Shown here: one piece after another, positions 9,364-19,438 of the stretch | Position numbering within the stretch: the stretch's first letter is position 1 | Layout: each line of letters begins with the position of its first letter | Assembly (NCBI GenBank): GCA_037179335.1 | Contig: JAKZHN010000052.1 | Span: 124,001-188,000 of the forward strand | DNA from: Cyclaneusma minus | Taxonomy: Eukaryota > Ascomycota > Leotiomycetes > Marthamycetales > Marthamycetaceae | Direction of reading: 5' to 3' | DNA: 64,000 bases | Translations under genes and position numbers: made by a program | The notes under the pieces: generated by a model | The model's input: only the letters and a program-made list of their open reading frames with translations | What the model was told of the DNA's origin: nothing | Database searches by the model: none

Positions 9364-9438
9364 ATGTCTTTTATGGAACCCGTCAAAGATTTTCTCGGCT
9401 GTTTATGCTGTTGTTGGATGTGCCACGATCACGACTGA
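9364..9438 (+). CDS. Cys-rich CHDHD micropeptide, family member 7 (24 aa)
   Basis: This is an intact ORF. It starts MSFMEPVKDFLGC and ends in CCCWMCHDHD, then TGA. The ATG is in good context (CGACCATGTC) and follows a leader of about 230 nt rich in CAACACC repeats. Compared with member 5 on the other strand, the peptide keeps DxLG, the cysteine cluster, W and the terminal CHDHD. The flanking leader has diverged much more, which supports a translated product. There is no signal peptide. Function is unknown; the invariant Cys/His/Asp terminus suggests metal binding or acylation (inference). Confidence 0.7.
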   Translation: MSFMEPVKDFLGCLCCCWMCHDHD

Positions 9439-9583
9439 TCGTGGCCATCGCCATCCAACTAGTACCCCGACCTGAATCCACGCCTTGCCTCCTGAAATCC
9501 TCGTCGAACCACGAAACAACTCTAGACGACATCAACAAGGGATGGGGGGACATGAGATAGTGGACGGGGATTTTGTTTTGCAA

Positions 9584-9600
9584 TTTGCATGGATTTCTGC
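9584..9600 (+). promoter_or_regulatory. Downstream GCATGG element of micro-gene 7
   Basis: TTTGCATGGATTTCTGC occurs about 145 nt after the stop, as in the other units. Confidence 0.5.
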
Positions 9601-9605
9601 GCTTG

Positions 9606-10340
9606 GGTTCAATGATGATAAAGGAGCTGTGGTGGCGGAAATTGGCTTGATCGTTATGTGGGACACATGATATCTATATGATACTCAGCGAGACTACGAG
9701 AGTCTGAATGCAATAAATCAAGTTAATCAACGATGAAACAGCTTTTCTACAATGGATATCGCATGTGAAGCGTTCTAGCTTTTGCCTTCAGTCTGCAGAA
9801 GAAATGAAACTCGACTCTTTTATGGATGTCGTCAGCTTTGTACTCTTGCTCTTGCTGCCTATGTGATCCTGCTTCTCTCCGTGGCTTCTGAGGCTTGAGA
9901 GGTGTCACTGAGTGCTCTCACGAGGCTCTTGGAAGGGGAGACGGTGGCCTGCGAGGACAACTCTGTAGTGCCCAGGGAGACAGGGTCTGGATCCAGGGGC
10001 TCACTGCTTCACCTCGCCTGCCTTGGTACATGTCACAGCGGAAAGGTGGAAGTGCAGGATACCTAGAGGAAATTATCATACAAGGAGAGGAAAGTCTCCG
10101 CTACAGAAGAGATTTTCCCACACGCGCGCCTTAGAGCACGCAGCTAAGCCAGCCTCGCCTCACCATTCCGTCGCATGTCCCATCTCAGGCGCTTCCCAAT
10201 CCCAGCATTCCCGGCACATAACCCCCAACCCGCACCCATAAATACAAAAGCAGTCAGCGCCTCACCTACATAAAACCCACCGTTTGTGTTCCACCTTCCC
10301 AAGCCGCTCGTAACAAAATTCGACAAAACTCCGGGGTTAT

Positions 10341-10371
<31 letters not shown>

Positions 10372-10745
10372 CAAAGAGAAAAATTGGTGTCGCATCCCAC
10401 GGGTGGGGCATGAGGACCAAAAATATTCTTTTGCTTTTTTCGCCTTTTTCTGCTTTTGCTCTTGGCTCTATTTTGCATTTTGCAAGGCTTCTTCGGATGC
10501 TCTTTTTGTTGTGATATTGGTGGTGGTGAGTAACTTCCATCCCCTGAGCTCACCCCTGAGCTCAACTCTCACCCGACTTTCGAGATGGCAAACCTTTTGG
10601 ATCAACATTTGTAACACCTTTCGAAGGCGCGACACTTTGTCAAAGACGCTGCATAAATGCATCGGGGGGATCCAATTTTTGCTACCTAAAGAGTGTGTAG
10701 TCATACATCCATCAATTACAGCCTCGACAGCACGCCACTACGCGC
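9606..10745. other. Intergenic stretch with a T29 tract
   Basis: No gene was recognised. A run of 29 T (10343-10371) is the main landmark and divides a GC-rich left part from the 3' side of the RING gene. The spurious ORFs across it encode poly-Phe or poly-Lys. Confidence 0.5.
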
Positions 10746-13015
10746 TTAATTCATATCACCAACCCCCGCCGTCCTCTCCTTAAGCAGCCGCTGATGATAC
10801 CTATGCAGCACCCTCCTCCCCCTCAGATGTGCCTGCTGAACCCTTTCCAATTCCTCCAGCTGATCATCCGGCTCCACAGCCGGCGGTGGCTGGTTCGGAT
10901 CTCCCCTCAACCCCGCAATGACACGCCAAAGTTCCTCTTTCGGATTCCCCTGCTCGTCAAAGAATTCGTCGTCGTTGTCGCGTTCTCTCCCTGGAAACTC
11001 GGGTAGGTCCATCAACTCGTCGAACTCGGGCAGGACGCGCCCGCCCAGCCCGTAGCGCAGCTGGCTTTCGTCGTAGTCCCACGCGTCGTAGTGGCGGGGT
11101 GCTATTCCTACTTTTTGGTGCGGGAGAGTCCATTTTTTGTCGAGGCCGGGGGACACTTTGCAGACGGGGCAGCGGTAGTTGTAGCGACCTGGAATGTGTG
11201 AGTACCTTGACAACAATACGGCATGGAGAAGGCACTTACCTGGTGCGTCGAAGTATTCTCCAAATATGCATTTCACGTGGAAGATGTGATCGCAATGTAG
11301 AGACATAAGTGTTTCCTCAGGTCGGTAGTTGTCAAGACAGATGTAACACTCATCGTTGTAAAACGGCGGAGGCGCCCCGGGATTAAGGGGGTGGACGTCG
11401 AAGAGATGAGATGCAACATTATGGTCATGTGAGGGTCTGTTGCGTGGATCATCTGCTGGGATAATGAACGGTGGCTTTCGGAAACGTTGCTGTAATTCGA
11501 AAAGTGGAGAGCCATTTCCCCAATGTTCAGCTCCGTATACTCGCCACAGCTGTTTCCCTGTTCGAATGATCAGTGCCTGTTTTCAAAGATACCTCGAATC
11601 AAACATACAAGGTCGGCCCCCGGACCATTCTCGAAGCAGTCGGAAGTTTCTGCGTTGGCGGTTTGCTCGCTCAACTGTTTGTAGAAAATGGCTCATTGCA
11701 TTTGTATTTTGCCGTAGCCCGTAGTGGGCCTGCAGGGAGGTTGGCGCGTACGCCAGTCTTTTGCTAACAAGAAAATCCTGATTGCCTCTTGGTCAGTCTG
11801 ACACATATGAAGAGGATATTGACTGTTTTTGTTGGATGCTCACATCGACATGATCCAAGCTGAGCCGGTTTTCAAACTCGTACTCTACGCGGAGAAGTTC
11901 CATGATCTCCATAGTGCGATGTTCAATGATATTTTCACGTACCTGTATCGGCGTCTCTACGTCAGCTCAGTCTCCAGATTACTCTAGATCTCGTTATTAC
12001 TTACCTCATCCATTGCTGTCAAAACCTCGGCCGTTCGATTTACAAAGTGGAACTCCATGGGATCTTCGACTCCGTTTACTATATAATCCCCCGGGGCAAC
12101 ATTGTACCGTGCTGACTTTTCCGCTGCTGCATCTGCCATTTGATCCAATGTGTACAATAGATTGCGGCGAACGTCTCCGATGTATCTCAAATGAGGTCTG
12201 GATTGAAATTCGGCGCCGTCAGGTGGTGGGAGATGAGAGATCTTGTAGTGCTCCAACGAGCTCAAACGTTCTGCAATTTCAGCCAATCCCCTCACAAGTA
12301 GAACTCCGCTCTTGTATGGGCCATCGGGTGCATCCTCTGTTCTCAGGTATTTCGAGTGAAGTATCCTCTGGTACGTCCTTTGAAAAACCCACTCTACGCG
12401 TAAATCATCGTTGTCCAAGTCCACACGGTCGAACAAAGGATTTTCCAGTGCCTCTGCGTTCCGTTCATCGGTAAAACGATCGAGGAGAAGTAGCCAGTCG
12501 GATGTTTGGAGCATGAGCTTTGCGCGCTCCCAGTACCGTCGAATTGGCCCGTCTCTAGGCACAGTTCCCGCGTTGTCTGCACTGTACAACATTCTCCTGA
12601 GCCTGTTGGTGTTATTATTACGTGCATGACTTTGCCTGGCTTTGGGGTCCCAGTTATCACGGTGGGTGATGCGTGCTGCAAAGTCTTTAACTTGGTTGAG
12701 GTTGCGCATCCGACGATTTGCTTCTTCGTCATCTCTTTGACCACCAACCTCGTTCCCATTAAGATAGGCTCGAAGCCAATCCGTTGGATCTTCGAAGCCT
12801 TCCGATAACAATTCCGGTGGTGGATTTTGGACGATTGGATTATAGCCATATACGTCCTCGCGCAGGAGCTCTTCGTCCCGGAGGCCCATCAAGCGCCTCT
12901 GGTCTCGTTCATATCTTCGGAGTCTCCGTACTAGGGCGTCCATAGGATCTGGGACAGCTGGGGCCTGATTCGCCATGTTTGAATCTTGAGCTGGTAAACT
13001 TTTGGTGTCATGCAA
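10746..13015 (-). CDS. RING-H2 zinc-finger protein (putative E3 ubiquitin ligase)
   Basis: Six exons are inferred: 13015-12005, 11942-11844, 11797-11752, 11691-11593, 11557-11240 and 11188-10746. All phases agree and give about 671 aa. The N-terminal half is acidic/basic and helical with no recognised domain. Near residue 500 there is a RING-H2 finger: CYIC, then a spacer, then CDHIFHVKC, then CPVC, with the last intron splitting the finger just before RYNYRCPVC. The family binds E2 enzymes through such fingers, so a ubiquitin-ligase role is likely but the substrate is unknown. The Arg/Glu-rich C-terminus (ERVQQAHLRGRRVLHRYHQ) is probably helical. A second Met (MANQ) 13 residues in could be the true start. 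Confidence 0.75.
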
Positions 13016-14086
13016 CGGTCCTAGGTTCCTGTAATTCGATCGGCAGCCTGGGTGGCGCCAAAGAGTACAGGCTAAGTATATACTTGAGCTCAGGAAAGAT
13101 TCAGGCAGATTTCATCAGTTCTGTAATGGCACAGGTTCGTGGTATAACATAGGACAGTCGTCGGGTCGAGAGCCGAGCACAATGAACAAAGAAAAGTTGT
13201 ACAAATGTCGCAGAGGAAGAATGCATCCGCAAGCGTACTCAAAGGTGAGACAAAGCGGTATTGGGTTGCCAATTGGAAGCGGAAGCGACCTGTGAATATG
13301 CATTAATGTTTTAACGGGCTAGTAGGGGGAGATAAACTCACTTGTATGTTACGGCTAATAACAACACTTGCCGACGTAACTCTCCAAGTCCTGGAATGCT
13401 CGCATGGTATTTATCTGGATTGCTCGCAATGTAACGAATGCTGCCTCACTAACCAATAACCATGGCCTCAACTATATGGGGATTGTAAAGATTGTATCCC
13501 CTTCGCCTCTTTTCCAACCCTCCTTCCAGTTCCCGCCCCCTAACCAAATTTTCTCTTCCCAAAGTCGACGCCCATCTAGCAGGTGCTTTTGGACCATGAA
13601 AAACTTGGATCGACCCTTGAAATCTTAAAACCTTTCATTTCGATGACCGTGCCGAATGGGTACTCTTGAGTGGGTGCAGCATTCCAATGAGATCTCAATT
13701 ACACCTGGTAGACTGACTTCCTCCACTCTCCAACAACTACACAGACCTGGCCACGGGTTGTAAATACGCAACCTCGCCGTGGCTGGCTCATCATCTCGAA
13801 CCTCTGGGTGTTGGCAAGATGTTGAGGAGGATCTGTAAGGCATCTGGCATTGCGCTTGCCCATGTTGAATCGTGATGAGTGGTCACCAGCTGTGTCCATC
13901 GCTAGGATGTACTCGAAGGTGTTGTCCAGGAGTCCGAACAACACCGAGAGCCTAGAAGAATCAATCCATCCCCCAGATTCCAAGTCTCGTCTCGTTCCGG
14001 GGAAAAGGAACCGTTGCTTCACGCCATGCCGCCTCTGAACTTATATCTCCGAATTATTCGTCGTCCCACTGGTACCACCCTTCTGG
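13016..14086. other. Intergenic stretch
   Basis: No gene was recognised with confidence. A minus-strand ORF at 13699-14022 (107 codons) has no recognisable motif and no supporting neighbours, so it is not called. Confidence 0.4.
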
Positions 14087-15223
14087 TCATTCCCTAATCG
14101 TACTCACGACAACCTCGTCCGTATACATCTTCTCACTCAAAATGCAAGTAGCCACCCGATCCACCACCAACTCCCTCAACGCCCTCTCATCCCCGCTCGC
14201 AATAGCCTCCCTAACCCTCGTCGAACTAATCACCGGCTGTCCCTCTCTCCTCCCACCCACCATCTCCACCTTCTCCGCCCACTCCCTCCTCCCCCCCTTC
14301 TCATCCAACTTCCCCTCCCTCATATCCATCAAAAACTGATTCTGATCCCCCACATCACCCCACTTATCATCCACCCGATAACTAACCCTCACCCTCCCCC
14401 CTTCCCAAAAATCCGCCAACCCTTTCAACGTATTCCCCTCATAATACTTCGTATCCAACAGTCTCATGAAAGTATCAAAACCAATCAGATGCACCTGTTC
14501 CGTGTTCTTGCTATAGTATCCACTCTCTCTTATCGCTTTCGCTTTGTCCACAAAATACGGCTTCTTCGTAACCCCAATATCCACAGCTAATGGTTCTACG
14601 TCAGATTTGCTATAAGCCTCGTGTTGGAGCGCATCCGCCATGAGCGTCATCATAGTTAAGCGATGTTCAAAATCCGCCGGCTTAGGCGCCTTGTCTGCAT
14701 TCTGCGTCGCCAACAACAGCAACAGCCTCGGCCTCACCTCACCCTCATGCGACGCTATAGCCGACGCAGCAAGCCTCAAATGCGCTTTCGTAGGCGGATT
14801 AAAAGACGAATCGAGGATGTAGAGTGGGGCAGTTAGTTTTGCCGTAGCTTGTGCGAGCCTTTCGAGGACGTCTTCATGCGCTTTTGGGAAAGCTGGCTTT
14901 TCTGGACGCTTTTTCCAGGGTTTGGTGATTGTGCGGAGGATTTGGAAGGGGGAGGGGGAGGGGGCAAATGCGTGGAGGGCGTTGTGGTAGTGGAAGTTGA
15001 GGTGGGCGATTTGGGCTGCGAAGGCTTTGTCCATGGCTGGATCGGTGTCAGGCTGGTCGTCGTCCGGGAGGTCTGCTAGAAAGTCGTCGTAGTTTTCGGG
15101 CACTGGGTCGTTATGCTCCATCACAGGATCAGATGGTTTTTTGCTGGGAATGTGAAGAGTTTTGGATGTTGTTTCGCTTTTTGTTTTTTGTATGTCAATG
15201 GTCGGAGCTGAGGAGCTCTCCAA
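14087..15223 (-). CDS. POF1: Nicotinamide-nucleotide adenylyltransferase-like protein (POF1-like)
   Basis: A single exon of 378 codons. The core is a nucleotidyltransferase fold. DSSFNPPTKAHLRLA near residues 138-152 holds a T-x-x-H variant of the HxGH nucleotide-binding motif. ISSTRVREAI near residue 335 is the C-terminal ISSTxxR motif that contacts the triphosphate. This pairing and the overall length fit the fungal POF1 family, which adenylylates NMN or acts in protein quality control. The first about 60 residues are acidic and low-complexity, so translation may begin at MEHNDPV (residue 35) or MDKAFAAQ (residue 64). The start lies only 135 bp from the divergent gene at 15359, implying a shared promoter. 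Confidence 0.8.
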   Translation of the reverse strand: MESSSAPTIDIQKTKSETTSKTLHIPSKKPSDPVMEHNDPVPENYDDFLADLPDDDQPDTDPAMDKAFAAQIAHLNFHYHNALHAFAPSPSPFQILRTITKPWKKRPEKPAFPKAHEDVLERLAQATAKLTAPLYILDSSFNPPTKAHLRLAASAIASHEGEVRPRLLLLLATQNADKAPKPADFEHRLTMMTLMADALQHEAYSKSDVEPLAVDIGVTKKPYFVDKAKAIRESGYYSKNTEQVHLIGFDTFMRLLDTKYYEGNTLKGLADFWEGGRVRVSYRVDDKWGDVGDQNQFLMDMREGKLDEKGGRREWAEKVEMVGGRREGQPVISSTRVREAIASGDERALRELVVDRVATCILSEKMYTDEVVVSTIRE

Positions 15224-15358
15224 CAGTGTGGAGTCGCGACGCGGACGCGGGGAGATGAATGATGTAACTCAACCAAGAACTTTGTGGTGCGATTGACCTT
15301 TTCTCGAGCAACAACAACACAATAATTCCGACAATTCGCAATACACAGTTCTACAGCC
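15224..15358. promoter_or_regulatory. 135-bp divergent promoter
   Basis: This region separates the start codons of the POF1-like gene (minus) and the reductase-like gene (plus). It must hold both promoters. No clear TATA box is seen. Confidence 0.5.
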
Positions 15359-16510
15359 ATGGCCTTCTTCTTAGAAGGCTTTTTGCCAAGCCGCGAAGGA
15401 TGGGAGTTGATGTGCCGCATTTTCCAATTCTTCCCACTGGTGAGCAGATCATTCGAGTTCATCTTCCATAGCTTCCAACCCATCCGTCCCGAGCTCCCCA
15501 GAGCACAACCCTCTGTCATGATACCTTTTGCACCTCCTTATCGGCTTCTGTATGATGTGCTACAGCTTCAAACTGCTAACTAACATTGCTCCGCCAGGTC
15601 ACCATTTTTCAATGGATCGGTTTCGAGACCCCAATGGGCAAAACCTCTATCCAGTCCAAACTGAACCTCCCCGGCAAGATCGGCTGGATGACCATGGAAA
15701 GCCCAGCCATCTTCACCATGCTCTACATCATGTACTATCTCCCCACCGCCCTAGGCATTGAGTCCCTCCCGCGCGAAAACTACGTCCTAGCCGGTCTCTA
15801 CGTACGTCTTCCTACACCCACCACCTACCATACATCCCACCTCCTGTCCCACACAACCAAAGCACCATCATATTAACAATCTATCTCCCCAACAGATAAT
15901 CCACTACCTAAACCGCTCCTTCCTCACCCCCCTCCTCGCCCCCTCCATGTCCCCCATCCACCCCACCGCCTGGCTCAGCGCCATCCTCTTCCAAATCCTC
16001 AACAGCTGTTGCATCTCCTGCTACCTCTCCGGCTACGGCCCCACCACCGCGCTCGCCTGGTCCTCGCACCGCCTCGACTTCATCTCCGGCGCACGCATGG
16101 AGCTCGGCCTCATGATCTTCTTCATCGGCCTCTTCGGCAACATCTTCCACGACGACGAACTCCGCGAAATCCGCCGCGCCGCCATGCGCTCGCAGAAACG
16201 CCGTATCGTTGAAGCGGCGGAAAGCACGGGCAAGAATAAAACAGGTGCGGTGAGGGTCGAGAAGGTGTATATGGTGCCGAGGAATGGGCTGTTTGAATGC
16301 GTGCTGTATCCGCATTATGTGTGTGAGTGGGTCGAGTGGGCGGGTTTTTGGGTGGCGGGGGGAGCGGGGTTTCATCCGGCGAGGACGTTTTTGATTAATG
16401 AGATTGCGACGATGGTACCGAGGGCGATTAAAGGAAAGCAGTGGTATGTCAAGAAATTTGGCGAGGAGAAGTTGGAGGGGAGGAAGGCGCTGATTCCGGG
16501 GGTGTTGTGA
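15359..16510 (+). CDS. Steroid 5-alpha-reductase-like membrane protein
   Basis: Three exons (15359-15439, 15598-15801, 15896-16510) encode 299 aa with consistent phases. Several hydrophobic segments are present (IFTMLYIMYYLP, LSAILFQILNSCCISCYL, LGLMIFFIGLFGNIF). The C-terminal half has the hallmarks of the 3-oxo-5-alpha-steroid 4-dehydrogenase family: NGLFECVLYPHYVCEWVEW, then a hydrophobic stretch, ARTFLINE, and KGKQWYVKKFG at the end. The family reduces double bonds of steroids, polyprenols or very-long-chain enoyl chains with NADPH in the ER membrane. The fungal substrate here is unknown. The start ATG has a good GCCATGG context. Confidence 0.85.
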
Positions 16511-17674
16511 TTGCCCGGAGATCGGTTTGTGGAAAAACGGCTACGGGTGTTTCGGAATTGAAAATTAGGTGAAAAGGAGGGTATATGATACCACCTTGGC
16601 GGTTTAATGCGGATTAATGACTTTTGTTTCATGTGGTTTTGTTTGAGAGGTAGAATGCTTTAATTGAGGCGTGTGTATCAGCCTGAATAGCATTCGTCTT
16701 TTGCCGCAATACAGCTCTTCGTGCTTCGAAGAACCGAAGCCATCCACGGCCCTTGAGTTTGCCGCATGGCAGCAACATGGTAGATTATTTTCCCGGTATC
16801 GTTTTGTTGCACATCGTCTCTAGGCCGCAGCATTACCGCTCCAGCGTAGCTCCAGCACTGTAGCGGGATGCCCAAGTTACCTCGCCACCAGGGGATTTTC
16901 AGGGCCTCTAGGGAACTGCATACCCCGAAGCAAGCCTAAAGACCGACGTGCATACAAAACCTTTGGTCGAAAATGTGGAATACGGTCATGTGATTTTGTC
17001 TTGAGGGAGCGCCGGAGCGGCCTCGACGCGCCACTGCTGGCTGCCCTTTTTCTACTCGACTCCTAGGAGATCTGTCGAGGCAGTCTGGCTTGTCGGATGG
17101 GATTGACTTCTACCACTTCCTATTTGTCAGCAAGCAGCAAGGAGGCCTCGTGTCACAATGGTCAAGCAGACACGGTCAGGAACTTGCTGTACATAGTTGG
17201 CTTTGTAAAATATAGACAGGGTCCTCCCATTCCAAGCTGAAAGTATGTACAGCGAACAAAGCTGTTGGGGGGCCCGACAGCACGGCTATACAGGTATATA
17301 GGATACCTTGTATGATGCGAGAGAAGACCTATCGATCGTATAAGCTTCATAGAAAGCCCAATACTCAGCACCTGGAACGCCGTCTCGGTCACTGCCTACC
17401 CCACTCCCTCTACATTACGCCAGATGATGGAGTGCAAGAGCAAGAATTCCTTCTATCGGCCGTCAATAACCCCCCCCCCCCTCCCCCCCAAAATGCTCAA
17501 GATGGCAGCACACTGAGCACAGCGAGTGTGTCTGTCCATCGTTTCGCTGCCCCCAAAAATTTCAGCCCGTCTCGGGACGATATTTTACTCCTGGCACATC
17601 AAAGCCACACCATTCATCAGCACCAACACCACCAACCCACATCACCTCCCATCCCTCCAATCAATCCCCCACAC
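16511..17674. other. Intergenic stretch between convergent genes
   Basis: This region holds 3' flanks of the reductase-like and glycosyltransferase genes. A pyrimidine-rich stretch (C runs at 17469-17490) occurs. The long plus-strand reading frame over 17312-18181 is the antisense shadow of the glycosyltransferase and is not called. Confidence 0.5.
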
Positions 17675-19438
17675 TCAAGGAATCCACACCAACTCAATAA
17701 CGCCATCCACATCCACCATCAGTTTCCCATTAACACTCCACCTCTCATCGCCCTTCTTCCTTACATAAGTCTGTCTCACGACCCCCCTTCCCCCTCCCTC
17801 CCCTTCCTCCATTCTCGTACTCTCCTTCAAATCCCAACTAATCTTCCTGCCCGTATTCAGCAAGCTCTGGCGTTGCGGACCGAGCATGAAATCCATGTTC
17901 CAGCCTTTGTCGGAGGGAGCGGCGACGAAGGTGCGTTCGATCTGGTGCACGTCGAAGTCGATGCCGCGCGGGTAGTAGGCGATGCTGAAGCCGGTGCTGA
18001 TGATGAAGTCGTCGGTGGTTTGGAAGCGTTGGAGGAGGCAGTCTTGGCCGCAGGCGTGTTGGATTTGTGCGTATTCGTAGGGGTGGGCTCTGTTTGTACG
18101 GGTGTGTCAGAACGAGTTCACATCGCTTGCTCAGAGCCCCCTTTTTCTCCAAACATTATTTTCACTCTACCATTTCGCTAATTCCTTCTCAAGGGCCCTG
18201 CCTCTTTCTCCCTTCCAGCTCTTTTCTTCGAATCGGGAAGATGATTCTTGACGGATGGATAGGAGAACTTACCGATGCCACATCCCCCCCTTATAATGAT
18301 GCAAACTATACATATGCAACCCACTCTCATAAAACCCCGACGGATCGCCATACAAATCCAGCTGATGCAGCTCTCTCAGCATCGTCAACCGCACCTCCGT
18401 ATGCTCATAAATACACTTCCTGAGCAAAATATCTCCCTGCGGTCCCCACCCGCTATCAGCTTCTTTAATCTTCTCTTCCGTCCTACACTGCGGATACAAC
18501 GCTGTGACTTTTGCGGCTAAAGGGACGCTGAAAAATACGCCTGCGCCGCCGAATGCTTGTGAGCCGTGACGTGCGATATTGTTCACGTCTTCGGAGAGTG
18601 TGCCGATGTAGAGGTCTTGGTTGTGGTCGTAGGTGGCGAGTTTGGCGAGCAGGGCGTGGAGGCTGGGGAAAAATGTGTCGTCGTCACATGCAATTAGCCA
18701 TTTCCTATCGATTCGCGAAGCGGAATTGTACAGCGTTGGGATAATCGTGAGGTAGCGCTCAGCCATAGGCATGTCCTCATCAATATGCGATACTTTCGCA
18801 TCGATGCCCAGCGAGCGCAGCATTTTCTCGGCTTTTTCGAGCTCAGAGTCGGAGGCGCCGATGAGGAGGAGAACTAGGCCTGCACCGTTGGATTTGCCTT
18901 TTCCGTCGGTTAGCCAGTGCGACCATTCTTTCATGGGGCTGATTTGGGGATCGGTAAGGCGCTTGTAGGTGGTGGAGATGCCGAAGAGGAGTGGAGAGGC
19001 ATCGACGGTTTCGGGATAAGCCGAGTTTGTAACGGGGACTTCAAGTGGTGGTTCGCAGGAGCCATGGAGTGGAGGGTTGGTAATATCGATAGTGTCGAAA
19101 GGATCGGGGAATAGTTCCTGGTTGATTTTCGTCATGGAGGCTCGCTCGATGGGTCGACGGGTATAGCGAATGTAGCGCTTGGCGTATTGGATTTTATCAT
19201 CCAGGTCGTATTTTTCTTTCAGTTCTTTCAGATGGGTGGAATTTGCTCCGCAGTCGAGCTCGATGTGAGAGTTCATTTTCAGAGATGGGAGGGATTGCTG
19301 GATGCGGCTGACATGGTCGTAGCTGGGTCGGACGGTGATGAGGATGATGCTCAGTAGTAAGAGGGCGAAGATCAGGGAGCGCCAGAAGGTATTCCGACTC
19401 GCCAGGAATCGAGCTGGCGATCCCATTGGAGCTGCCAT
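17675..19438 (-). CDS. Fringe-like glycosyltransferase, type II membrane protein
   Basis: Two exons (19438-18273 and 18089-17675) give 526 aa. A single N-terminal membrane segment (SLIFALLLLSIILITV, about residues 21-36) follows a short basic tail, typical of a Golgi type II glycosyltransferase. The catalytic part contains WLIACDDDTFFPSLHALL, a DxD-type metal-binding motif, and GGAGVFFSVPLA, which corresponds to the GGAG segment of fringe/GT31-related enzymes. The family adds sugars to proteins or glycans in the Golgi; donor and acceptor cannot be told. The C-terminal exon continues the same domain (HACGQDCLLQRFQTTDDF) and ends with WSVNGKLMVDVDGVIELV. Confidence 0.8.

Noticed and set aside
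10286..10783. 165-codon plus-strand ORF through the T29 tract
   Set aside because: It owes its length to the homopolymer (poly-Phe) and overlaps the 3' end of the RING gene.
15908..16375. 155-codon minus-strand ORF
   Set aside because: Antisense of the reductase-like exon 3; low-complexity Glu/Gly/Val composition.
17312..18181. 289-codon plus-strand ORF
   Set aside because: It is the antisense of the glycosyltransferase C-terminal exon and its 3' flank. Composition is Pro/His/Ser-rich and no motif is present.
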